A DNA stretch of 64,000 nucleotides. Source: Variovorax sp. S12S4. Its GTDB lineage: Bacteria; Pseudomonadota; Gammaproteobacteria; Burkholderiales; Burkholderiaceae_C. The position numbers and the translations under genes are program-made. The stretch lies in the NCBI RefSeq assembly GCF_023195515.1, contig NZ_JALPKR020000002.1, positions 434,001-498,000 of the forward strand, given 5' to 3'. This document shows positions 44,730 through 52,589 of the stretch, one piece after another; positions within the stretch are counted from its first letter, which is position 1; every line of letters starts with the position of its first letter. The notes under the pieces are model-generated. The model was not told where the DNA came from. It saw only the letters and a program-made list of their open reading frames with translations, and did not search any database.

Positions 44730-45197
44730 TCAACGGTCGACCGCAAGCATCAGCGTTTCCTTGATTTCTTCCATCACCACGTAGCTGTGCGATTCGGCAG
44801 CCACGGGCAGCTTCTTGAGAATGTCGCCCAAGAGGTGCCGGTACTCGCTCATGCCGCTCAGGCGCGCCTTCACCAGGTAGTCGAAGCTGCCCGAGACCAG
44901 GTGGCACTCGAGCACCTCGGGCATGTGGAGCAGCTCCTTGCGCACCTTGTCGAACACGTCGCCCGACTTGGCGGAGAGCTTGATTTCGACGAACACCAGC
45001 AGCGTCTTGCCGAGCGCCTCGGGCGACACATGCGCGTGGTAGCCGCTGATGACGCCTTCGCGTTCCATGCGCTTCACGCGCTCGGCGCAAGGCGATGCCG
45101 ACAGGCCGATGCGCTCGGCCAATTCGGTCATGGAAATGCGGCCCTGGCGCTGCAGCAGGTCGAGGATCTTGCGGTCGATGCGGTCGAGTTCGGGCAT
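44730..45197 (-). CDS. Lrp/AsnC-family regulator (DadR-like)
   Basis: 155 residues: HTH with LDRIDRKILDLLQRQGRISM, then TELAERIGLSASPCAERVKR, and a C-terminal RAM domain (KTLLVFVEIKLSAKSGDVFD, ECHLVSGSFDYLVKARL). It is divergent from dadA across a perfect 10-bp-arm palindrome, the arrangement seen for DadR, which activates D-amino-acid dehydrogenase. The effector is probably an amino acid such as alanine. Confidence 0.93.
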   Translation of the reverse strand: MPELDRIDRKILDLLQRQGRISMTELAERIGLSASPCAERVKRMEREGVISGYHAHVSPEALGKTLLVFVEIKLSAKSGDVFDKVRKELLHMPEVLECHLVSGSFDYLVKARLSGMSEYRHLLGDILKKLPVAAESHSYVVMEEIKETLMLAVDR

Positions 45198-45226
45198 TTC
45201 ACTCCTCGCGGGGCATTGGGCAAAAG

Positions 45227-45249
45227 TTTTCAGTGACTTTCACTGAAAA
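45227..45249. promoter_or_regulatory. Perfect palindrome between lrp-type regulator and dadA
   Basis: 10-bp arms TTTTCAGTGA and TCACTGAAAA with a 3-base centre lie in the divergent promoter, a strong candidate for the Lrp/DadR-type binding site. Confidence 0.85.
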
Positions 45250-45325
45250 CCGCTTGAAAACGATGAAATCCACCGGATTGTGCGCCTTAGATTTCGTGTA
45301 TTCACCTTCAATCTGGTAAATATCC

Positions 45326-46627
45326 ATGAAAGTCATCGTTCTTGGCGGCGGCGTGATCGGCACCACGACGGCCTACTACCTCGCCCGCTCGGGTGCCGAT
45401 GTGACGCTGCTCGACCGGCAGGCCGGCCCGGCCGAGGAAACCAGCTTCGGCAACGCCGGGCAGGTGTCGCCAGGCTATTCGACGCCATGGGCTGCACCGG
45501 GCATTCCGCTGAAGGCGATCAAGTGGATGTTCCAGAAGCACGCGCCGCTGTCGATCCGCCCGGACGGCACGCTGTTCCAGCTGCGCTGGATCGCGGCGAT
45601 GCTGCGCAACTGCTCGCCCGAGCGCTACGCGGTGAACAAGGAACGCATGATGCGCGTGGCCGAATACAGCCGCGGCTGCCTGCAGCAACTGCGCGCCGAA
45701 ACGGGCCTTCAATACGAACACCGCACCGGCGGCACGCTGCAGCTGTTCCGCACGCAGGCGCAGCTCGATGCAGTGCAGCGCGACATCGCGGTGCTCGAGG
45801 AATGCGGCGTGCCCTACGAACTGCTCGACCGCGATGCGCTCGCGCGTGTCGAGCCGGCGCTGGCCGGCGCGCGCGATCGGCTCACGGGCGGCCTGCGCCT
45901 GCCGAACGACGAAACCGGCGACTGCCACCTGTTCACCCGCGGCCTTGCCGACATTGCACGCGGCCTGGGCGTGGACTTCCGCTTCGGCCAGACCATCGAC
46001 GGACTGGAGACCGACGGCGGCCGCATCACCGGTGTGCGCACCAAGGCCGGCAAGATTCTTACGGCCGACCGCTACGTGGTGGCCTTCGGCAGCTATTCGC
46101 GCGCGGCCATCGCATCGCTGGGGCTGGACATTCCGGTGTATCCCGTCAAGGGCTACTCGCTCACCGTGCCGCTTATCGACGAATCGCTGGCGCCGCAATC
46201 GACCGTGCTCGACGAGACCTACAAAGTGGCGGTCACGCGTTTCGACAACCGCATTCGCGTGGGCGGCATGGCCGAACTCGGCGGCTTCGACCTGCGGCTG
46301 AACCCGCACCGCCGTGCCACGCTCGAGAAGGTGGTGAGCGACCTGTTCCCCGGCGGCGATCTGCCGCGCGCCACCTTCTGGACTGGCCTGCGCCCCATGA
46401 CGCCAGACAGCACACCCATCGTCGGCGCCACACGCTACCCGAACCTGTTTTTGAACACGGGCCACGGCACGCTGGGCTGGACGATGGCTTGCGGCTCGGG
46501 CAAGCTGATCTCCGACCTTGTGACGGGTCAGCGGCCGGAGATTCGCACGGACGGGCTGGCGATGGACCGCTATACGCAAGGGACCTCGCGTACTGCGCGC
46601 CCGAGTCCTGCGACTGCTGCGGCCTGA
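45326..46627 (+). CDS. dadA: D-amino-acid dehydrogenase, small subunit
   Basis: 433-residue FAD enzyme. The N-terminal [20 protein letters not shown] holds the dinucleotide motif, [20 protein letters not shown] is the characteristic DadA stretch, and the C-terminal [18 protein letters not shown] and [17 protein letters not shown] match DadA. It oxidises D-amino acids to keto acids and ammonia at the membrane, passing electrons to the respiratory chain. Divergent Lrp-type regulator upstream. The C terminus has a short Arg/Thr/Ala tail. No alanine racemase follows; instead comes a long inverted repeat. Confidence 0.95.
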   Translation: MKVIVLGGGVIGTTTAYYLARSGADVTLLDRQAGPAEETSFGNAGQVSPGYSTPWAAPGIPLKAIKWMFQKHAPLSIRPDGTLFQLRWIAAMLRNCSPERYAVNKERMMRVAEYSRGCLQQLRAETGLQYEHRTGGTLQLFRTQAQLDAVQRDIAVLEECGVPYELLDRDALARVEPALAGARDRLTGGLRLPNDETGDCHLFTRGLADIARGLGVDFRFGQTIDGLETDGGRITGVRTKAGKILTADRYVVAFGSYSRAAIASLGLDIPVYPVKGYSLTVPLIDESLAPQSTVLDETYKVAVTRFDNRIRVGGMAELGGFDLRLNPHRRATLEKVVSDLFPGGDLPRATFWTGLRPMTPDSTPIVGATRYPNLFLNTGHGTLGWTMACGSGKLISDLVTGQRPEIRTDGLAMDRYTQGTSRTARPSPATAAA

Positions 46628-46674
46628 GGCCTGTGGTTTTGGGGCTGCTGTTCAGGGCGCGTGCAAAGGCCACC

Positions 46675-46885
46675 GGGTACTCCCCTCCGCGAATGTCCCC
46701 GGGGCTGCGCCCCTCCTCCTTTATTTCGCTGCGCGGAGCACCCGATGGCCTGTGCACATGGACGCGCTGCTGGTGCATCGCTGATCAACGACTGCTCTTT
46801 GCATCGCACCCGCTGGCGGGGTGCCGTGCGCAGCGAAATAAAGGAGGAGGCCGCAGGCCGGGGGACATTCGCGGAGTAAGGTACC
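46675..46885. repeat. Long intergenic inverted repeat (hairpin element) of about 211 bp
   Basis: The left arm (46675-46734) and right arm (46828-46885) are imperfect reverse complements of nearly 60 bases, sharing TCCGCGAATGTCCCC and CCTCCTTTATTTCGCTGCGC with their complements. The inner ends also pair partly (GCACCC and GGGTGC regions). It lies between convergent dadA and the Rieske gene, fills most of the 303-base gap, has no convincing gene, and resembles a genome-dispersed extragenic repeat. No transposase is present. Confidence 0.8.
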
Positions 46886-46930
46886 CCGTCGGCGGGTGCG
46901 CCGCCCCGAACAACCACAGCGCCAAAAAAC

Positions 46931-48013
46931 TCAGGCCGCCTTCGAAATCGGAATGGTCACAGCGTTCATCCCGCGATAAACCTCCGCCTCGCCATGCTTC
47001 GCAAGCAACTGCATCAGGTGCTTGCGAATCAGCATCCCAGGCCGATCGGACTCCATCGAATATTCGACACCCCGACGCCGCGTGTCGACCAGCGCATCAG
47101 GGTCCGTCGATTCGAGGATGTCCTTGTCCTCGCGCGTGATCTCCTCGTCGAAGTCGATCAACATCTGCGCCGCGCAATCGGCCTCGGTGTCGTTGCGGAA
47201 CAGCCATTGGCACAGCTGCATGCGGCCATCGTCGATGGGTGTGAAGCAGTTGATGATGATGTGGCGCACGCCGCTCGGGTATTCGATGTCGAGCCGGCGC
47301 GAGAACGGCAGAAAGTAGGCGTTGCGCATGTGGCGCGTGGTGATCGGGTCCGTCACGCCGCTGATGGCGTGAAACTTGGCGGGGTTGACGGCCTCGATCA
47401 CAGTTTCCGCATGGAAGCCGCTTTCGTTCTCCACCAGCTCGTATTTGCTCGGCTTCGGGCTTGCGGCCACGCCGAAGGTGGCGCGGTGCACAAAGCTGAA
47501 GTGCGAGTTGTCGAATGAATTTTCCAGCGCCCGCATCGGGCTGGTCTGCCACTCTTCATGGAACTGGAAGATGGTGCGGTAGCCCGGGTCGGTGAATTCG
47601 GGAATCGCTGGAATATCCGCAAGCGGTTCTTCCAGGGCCACCCATGCATAGCCATAGCGCGCAGTGCAGCGGTAGGCGGTCGTCTTGTACTCCGGCGAAA
47701 TCTTGCGGTCGGGCTCGTACTGCGGAATGCGGATCACCTGCCCGCTGCGGTCGTAGGTCCAGCCGTGATAACCGCACTGGATGGCGCCCTGCCCGCAGGC
47801 CTTGCCTTCACCATCGACGCACCAGCCCTTCGAGAGCTTGGCCGTGCGATGGCAGCACCGGTCGCGCAGCGCAGCAGGCTGACCGTCGGCGTCGATGAAG
47901 AGAACGATGTCTTCGCCCAGCAGCGTGAAGGGCTTGGGGCCATGGGCCAGGTCGGCAAGCGGCATGACGGCATGCCAGAACTTGCGGAAGACGGGTTGTT
48001 GGGTGACGAGCAT
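46931..48013 (-). CDS. Rieske non-heme iron oxygenase, alpha subunit
   Basis: 360 residues. The Rieske cluster is bound by Cys/His in RDRCCHRTAKLSKGWC and by the CxxH of IQCGYHGWTYDRSG. The catalytic iron site appears in ENSFDNSHFSFVHRATFG (Asp/His/His pattern), matching the two-domain VanA/caffeine-demethylase-type oxygenases. It should hydroxylate or N/O-demethylate a ring compound with electrons from a separate reductase, which is not encoded next to it. It is divergent from the NMT1-type binding protein and deaminase across a mirrored promoter region, suggesting a shared substrate. Confidence 0.92.
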   Translation of the reverse strand: MLVTQQPVFRKFWHAVMPLADLAHGPKPFTLLGEDIVLFIDADGQPAALRDRCCHRTAKLSKGWCVDGEGKACGQGAIQCGYHGWTYDRSGQVIRIPQYEPDRKISPEYKTTAYRCTARYGYAWVALEEPLADIPAIPEFTDPGYRTIFQFHEEWQTSPMRALENSFDNSHFSFVHRATFGVAASPKPSKYELVENESGFHAETVIEAVNPAKFHAISGVTDPITTRHMRNAYFLPFSRRLDIEYPSGVRHIIINCFTPIDDGRMQLCQWLFRNDTEADCAAQMLIDFDEEITREDKDILESTDPDALVDTRRRGVEYSMESDRPGMLIRKHLMQLLAKHGEAEVYRGMNAVTIPISKAA

Positions 48014-48059
48014 GCGTGGACTCCTTCTGTTGTTGCGCGTGGGTACGAACGAACCTGAA

Positions 48060-48290
48060 AGAGCAATTTCCTGCCGCGGGGCTGAACGCTTCTACTCTGC
48101 GCCACTTGTCATGCAAATTGCGCGCCCGCATTGTGGCCCGGGCCGGCGCAGCCTCCAAGCACCCGATGGCAATGCCCGAGCAAAAGACCGTGGCATGCGG
48201 CTTGGCATGGCTCGTGCATGAACTTGCGCAAGAGTAGAAGCGTTCAGCAGCGCACGCACCACCGTTGTGCGCCCGCCCGGAAATTGCTCT
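48060..48290. promoter_or_regulatory. Mirrored divergent promoter with paired inverted repeats
   Basis: AGAGCAATTTCC (48060-48071) is repeated in reverse complement at 48279-48290. GCTGAACGCTTCTACTCTGC (from 48081) recurs inverted at 48226-48248 with one base inserted. Further matches (CATGCA regions) lie between. The two genes leaving this region therefore begin with nearly identical upstream DNA. Confidence 0.75.
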
Positions 48291-48347
48291 TGAAGTGCCT
48301 CCTGCCTTGGCGGGAGGGTTCAAGACCCGAGAATTCCGAGGCCCCAC

Positions 48348-49373
48348 ATGCAACGTCGATTCTTTCTTGCGGCCAGTGCCGCCACCCTTGCCGCCCCTGC
48401 CGTCTTTGCCCAAGGCGGCGGCAAGCTGATCCCGCTCAAGTTCACACTCGATTTCCGCATCAACGGCCAGACCGCGCCCTTCTTCCTCGCGCACAGCAAG
48501 GGCTACTACAGGGACGAAGGCCTGGACGTGACCATCGACACCGGCGCCGGCTCGGTCGCGTCGATCACGCGCATCGCAAGCGGTGTCTACCAGATGGGCC
48601 TGGGCGACATCAGTTCGCTGGTCGAATTCAATGCGCAGAACCCCGGCACCCCGATGGTGCAGGCCGTGTACCAGTACTACAACCGCGCACCCTTCGTGAT
48701 CATCGGCCGCAAGGACCGCGGGGTGACCGGCGACTTCAAGAGCCTGGCGGGCAAGAAGGTGGCCGCGGCGGCCGTTGAATCGACCCGCCGCGCGTGGCCG
48801 ATGGTGGCGCGCAAGCAAGGCATGCGCAGCGATGCGTTCCAATGGCAGACCACCGACTTCAGCGCGCGCGACAACGTGATGGTGCGCGGCGACGTCGATG
48901 CAGCCACTTACTTTCACGATTCCGCCATTTCGCTCTTCGCGCGCATGAAGGCCGAGGAACTGTCGGTGCTCAAGTATTCGGACGCAGGCGTCGACCTGTA
49001 CGGCAACGCCATTCTTGCGAGCAGCAACCTCATTGCGCAGAACCCCAAGCTGGTTGCAGCCTTTCTGCGCGCCACCAACCGCGCCATCGTCGAGACCTTT
49101 GCCAACCCGGCGCCCAGCATTGCGGCCATGCGCCAGCGCGAACCCATCCTCGACGAAAAGATGGAGCTCGAGCGCTGGGGCGTCACGGCGCAATACGTGG
49201 GCGCCGCAGACACGCGGGGCCACGGCCTGGGCGACATCAGGAAGCTCACGCTCGAGCAGCAGGTCGACGAGGTCGTCGACGTATTCGGCCTCAAGGTCAA
49301 GCCCGCGTCCGACGCCATCTTCAACACTTCGATGCTGCCATCGCGGAGCGAACGTACCCTCTCCAAGACATGA
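48348..49373 (+). CDS. NMT1/THI5-type ABC substrate-binding protein (second copy)
   Basis: 341 residues. The N terminus MQRRFFLAASAATLAAPAVF is a Tat-like signal (RRFFL). The mature domain is clearly paralogous to the protein at 38481: FTLDFRINGQTAPFFLAHSK, GLDVTIDTGAGSVASITRIA and LGDISSLVEFNAQNPG align with the corresponding stretches. No ATPase or permease follows, only a deaminase, so it may use the importer encoded at 39515-41155 or another one. Its stop is inside the first of several 12-base repeats that also carry the deaminase start codons. Confidence 0.9.
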   Translation: MQRRFFLAASAATLAAPAVFAQGGGKLIPLKFTLDFRINGQTAPFFLAHSKGYYRDEGLDVTIDTGAGSVASITRIASGVYQMGLGDISSLVEFNAQNPGTPMVQAVYQYYNRAPFVIIGRKDRGVTGDFKSLAGKKVAAAAVESTRRAWPMVARKQGMRSDAFQWQTTDFSARDNVMVRGDVDAATYFHDSAISLFARMKAEELSVLKYSDAGVDLYGNAILASSNLIAQNPKLVAAFLRATNRAIVETFANPAPSIAAMRQREPILDEKMELERWGVTAQYVGAADTRGHGLGDIRKLTLEQQVDEVVDVFGLKVKPASDAIFNTSMLPSRSERTLSKT

Positions 49374-49426
49374 GCCAAGACATGAGCCAAGACATGAGCC
49401 AAGACATGAGCCAAGATATTACCCAA
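49367..49426 (+). repeat. 12-bp tandem repeat carrying overlapping stop and start codons
   Basis: Unit GACATGAGCCAA occurs four times exactly (49367-49414), then once degenerate (49415-49426). Each exact unit gives an ATG in the deaminase frame and a TGA in the binding-protein frame, and translates as repeated MSQD. Confidence 0.9.
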
Positions 49427-49954
49427 GGCATGAACATCAGCAACAGCCACACCGTACCCCCTGAAGAAACCACGCTCGACGAGCGGGACGAGCGCTACCT
49501 GCGCAAGGCCATCGTCTGGTCGCATGCGGCGCGCCGGCGTGGCAACCGGCCCTTCGGATCGGTCATCGTCTCGGCCGCCGGCGAGGTGCTGGCCGAGGCC
49601 GGCAACAGCAACACCGAAACCGGCGACTGCACCGCCCATGCGGAGGTGAATGCGCTGCGCGCGCTGGCCGGGAAAGGCCTCACGCGCGAAGAGCTTGCGG
49701 GCGCCACCATCTATGCATCGGGCGAGCCCTGCGTGATGTGCGCGGGTGCCATCTTCTGGTCGAACATCGGCCGCGTGGTGTTCGGCATCGACGCCGAGCG
49801 GCTGCGCGTGTTCCGCGGCGAGCGGCAGGATCAGCGCGATGCGGAGCTGTCGTGCCGCGATGTGTTCCGCGCGTCGCCGCACCCAATCGAATGCATCGGC
49901 CCGGCGCTGCTCGACGAAGCGAGTGCCGCGCATGACGGAGCGTGGGGGGTCTAG
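49370..49954 (+). CDS. Nucleoside deaminase family protein (second copy)
   Basis: Up to 194 residues. After a repetitive MSQDMSQDMSQD leader, the CDA fold begins near ERYLRKAIVWSHAARRRGNR. Catalytic residues: TAHAEVNALRAL (HAE) and EPCVMCAGAIFWSNIGRVVFG (PCxxC). Compared with the copy at 41166, it keeps RPFGSVIVSAAGE and CRDVFRA. The start could be any of the ATGs at 49370, 49382, 49394, 49406 or 49430; 49370 overlaps the binding-protein stop as ATGA. It likely deaminates an amino-heterocycle taken up through the linked binding protein. Confidence 0.88.
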   Translation: MSQDMSQDMSQDMSQDITQGMNISNSHTVPPEETTLDERDERYLRKAIVWSHAARRRGNRPFGSVIVSAAGEVLAEAGNSNTETGDCTAHAEVNALRALAGKGLTREELAGATIYASGEPCVMCAGAIFWSNIGRVVFGIDAERLRVFRGERQDQRDAELSCRDVFRASPHPIECIGPALLDEASAAHDGAWGV

Positions 49955-49984
49955 GCTCGCCCCCAGTCTTCGCGCACTGCGTGT

Positions 49985-50047
49985 CGCTTCGCCAACCCCC
50001 TACCGGGGGCAACACCTGAGGCCCGGCGAAGCCGGTTCCTCGGTGTT
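49985..50047. repeat. Hairpin-rich intergenic element upstream of ureD
   Basis: Two stacked palindromes: CCCCC-TACC-GGGGG near 49996-50009, and a longer stem at 50011-50047 built from AACACC/GGTGTT and CCGGC/GCCGG around GAA. The pattern resembles an extragenic repeat; it may also act as a transcript end for the deaminase. Confidence 0.6.
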
Positions 50048-50086
50048 CCGCGCGAAGAAGACCGTGCGGGCGAATAGACTCGTTGG

Positions 50087-50917
50087 ATGTCCTGGCACGC
50101 CCATCTTCATCTCGACTACCGACAGGAAACCGCCCGCAGCGTCGCGCGCTTTCGCCATGACGGCCCGCTGCGCATCCTGCAGAGCCTTTACCCCGAGGGA
50201 GACGCGATCTGCCACAACGTGCTGGTTCATCCGCCGGGCGGGCTGGTGGGCGGCGACACGCTGGACATCGACATCGAGGCGGCGGACGGAAGCCACGGGC
50301 TGATCACCACGCCGGGTGCTTCGCGCTTCTATCGCTCCGAAGGCGAGCTGGCGCTGCAGCGCACGCGCATCCGGCTTGCCAAGGGCGCGCGGCTCGAGTG
50401 GCTGCCTCTGGAGGCCATCTGCTACAGCGGCTGCCGGGCCGAGAACCGGCTCACCATCGAGGCCGAACCCGGCGCCGAGATGATCGGCTGGGACGTGACC
50501 GCGCTCGGGTTGCCCAACGCCAATCAGCCCTTCGAGCGCGGCACCTATCTGCAGCACATCGAAGTGCCCGGCGTCTGGCTGGAGCGCGGGCGTATCGATG
50601 CGGCCGACCAGCGGCTGCTGCAAAGCCTGCTGGGCTTCGGCGGGCATCGCTGCATCGCGTCGCTGTTCTTCGTGTCGGGCACGCCGGCCGCGCGGGCGCG
50701 GCGCGAGACGCTGCTTGCGCTCGCGCGCGAGGCCATCGATGCGCACGGCCTGCAGGAGAGCGCTGGCGTGACGAGCCCGCATGCGGAGATCGTCGTGCTG
50801 CGCGTGCTGGCGCCGGTGGTCGAGCCCGCGATGCAGCTGCTGCGGCAGGTGTGGCAGGCCTGGCGCGCCGAGCTGTGGCAGCTGCCCGCGAGCTCGCCGC
50901 GCATCTGGGCCACCTAG
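50087..50917 (+). CDS. ureD: Urease accessory protein UreD (isolated copy)
   Basis: 276 residues, normal UreD length. Recognisable features are RFRHDGPLRILQSLYPEGD, VLVHPPGGLVGGDTLDIDIE, the SRFYRSEGELALQ segment and AICYSGCRAENRLTIEAEPG. UreD, with UreF and UreG, delivers nickel to apo-urease. Here there are no ureABC, ureE, F or G genes after it; the next gene is a convergent LysR regulator. Either the rest of the urease genes are elsewhere or this is a stray paralogue. ATG 50087 lies just after the hairpin element. Confidence 0.9.
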   Translation: MSWHAHLHLDYRQETARSVARFRHDGPLRILQSLYPEGDAICHNVLVHPPGGLVGGDTLDIDIEAADGSHGLITTPGASRFYRSEGELALQRTRIRLAKGARLEWLPLEAICYSGCRAENRLTIEAEPGAEMIGWDVTALGLPNANQPFERGTYLQHIEVPGVWLERGRIDAADQRLLQSLLGFGGHRCIASLFFVSGTPAARARRETLLALAREAIDAHGLQESAGVTSPHAEIVVLRVLAPVVEPAMQLLRQVWQAWRAELWQLPASSPRIWAT

Positions 50918-50930
50918 CCCCACCAAGGGT

Positions 50931-51803
50931 TCAGGCCGGCATGTCGGTGCGCGGCAGCCGCAGGTGCTTCTTCAGCGTCTCGAACACCTGCCGCGTGACC
51001 GGGTTCACCACGTGGCTGCGCACGTACAGGTAGTAGGCCAGGTCGGGCAGGCGCGGCATGCCGTCGCCCGCGCCCAGCACGCGCAGGCCCGCGTCGAGCT
51101 GCTCCACGCCGCGCGCCGTCACGCCGAGGCCCGCGCGCAACGCGGCCTTGATGCCGATCAGGCTCGACGAGGTGTAGCGCGGTGTCCAGGCCACGCCCGC
51201 GGCATCGAGCGCCTCGTGGCCGATGCGGCGGAAGATGCTCGGGCCATCGGCCATGATCAGCGGCACCGGCTTGGCCGGATCGTGCACATAGCTCGCGGCG
51301 CAGAGCCACACGGTCGGTGAATTGCGCAGCACCACGCCATCGAACTGCGGATCGGCGCGGTTGGAGATGATCATGTCGACCTCGCCGCTCTTGAGCGAGG
51401 TCATGAGGTAGGGGCTGCGGCCGATGTGGATGTCGAGCTGCAGCAGCGGAGAAGTGCGCGCCACCTCGGACAGCAGCAGCGGCAGCATGGTCTCGGCCAC
51501 GTCGTGCGGTGCGCCGATGCGCAGGTTGCCTTCGAGTTCGCCCTGCCGGAGGCTGCGCAGCGCCTCGTCGTTGAGCGCGAGCAGGTGGTGCGCATAGGTC
51601 AGGAGCCGTTCGCCATGTTCGGTGAGGCGCTTCTGCCGGCCCTGCTTGGCGAAGAGCGGGTGGCCCATCTGCTCTTCGAGCCGCTGCATCTGCTGCGTGA
51701 TGGCCGACTGCGTGCGCCCCAGGTGCACGGCCGCCGCAGCAAAGCTGTGGTGGCTGACGACGGCCGCGAAGGAGCGCAGCAGTTCAAGATCGAGCGTGGG
51801 CAT
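50931..51803 (-). CDS. LysR-type transcriptional regulator
   Basis: 290 residues. HTH: LELLRSFAAVVSHHSFAAAA, then LGRTQSAITQQMQRLEEQMG. Effector domain: QLDIHIGRSPYLMTSLKSGE, TSSLIGIKAALRAGLGVTAR. It is divergent from the sulfur operon (51912 onward), and an imperfect palindrome of ATACAT/ATGTAT lies on its own start codon, fitting autoregulation plus control of that operon. Confidence 0.93.
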   Translation of the reverse strand: MPTLDLELLRSFAAVVSHHSFAAAAVHLGRTQSAITQQMQRLEEQMGHPLFAKQGRQKRLTEHGERLLTYAHHLLALNDEALRSLRQGELEGNLRIGAPHDVAETMLPLLLSEVARTSPLLQLDIHIGRSPYLMTSLKSGEVDMIISNRADPQFDGVVLRNSPTVWLCAASYVHDPAKPVPLIMADGPSIFRRIGHEALDAAGVAWTPRYTSSSLIGIKAALRAGLGVTARGVEQLDAGLRVLGAGDGMPRLPDLAYYLYVRSHVVNPVTRQVFETLKKHLRLPRTDMPA

Positions 51804-51824
51804 ACATTAATTTTATTGATGTAT
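51802..51824. promoter_or_regulatory. Imperfect palindrome at the start of the LysR-type gene
   Basis: ATACAT and ATGTAT arms with inner AAT/ATT matches and an AT-rich centre span 23 bases, overlapping the regulator start codon and about 88 bases before the thiol-dioxygenase-like gene. Candidate LysR site. Confidence 0.5.
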
Positions 51825-51872
51825 TTCTTGCGCCGGCTGGATTGTCGGGTCACACCCCGGTCACTACAGTGA

Positions 51873-52502
<630 letters not shown>

Positions 52503-52589
52503 ACCCCTTTTTCAACTTCGTCTTCTTTCATGCGGGCCGTGCAGAACGCGGCCTCGCAGGACCGCGTTCGTCCCAACGGCTCGCTTCCC

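Noticed and set aside
46570..46917. Open frames inside the long inverted repeat
   Set aside because: They are produced by the repeat arms and have no start signal or recognisable product.
49367..49426. CRISPR-like repeat
   Set aside because: Units are only 12 bases, contiguous with no spacers, and part of a coding region.
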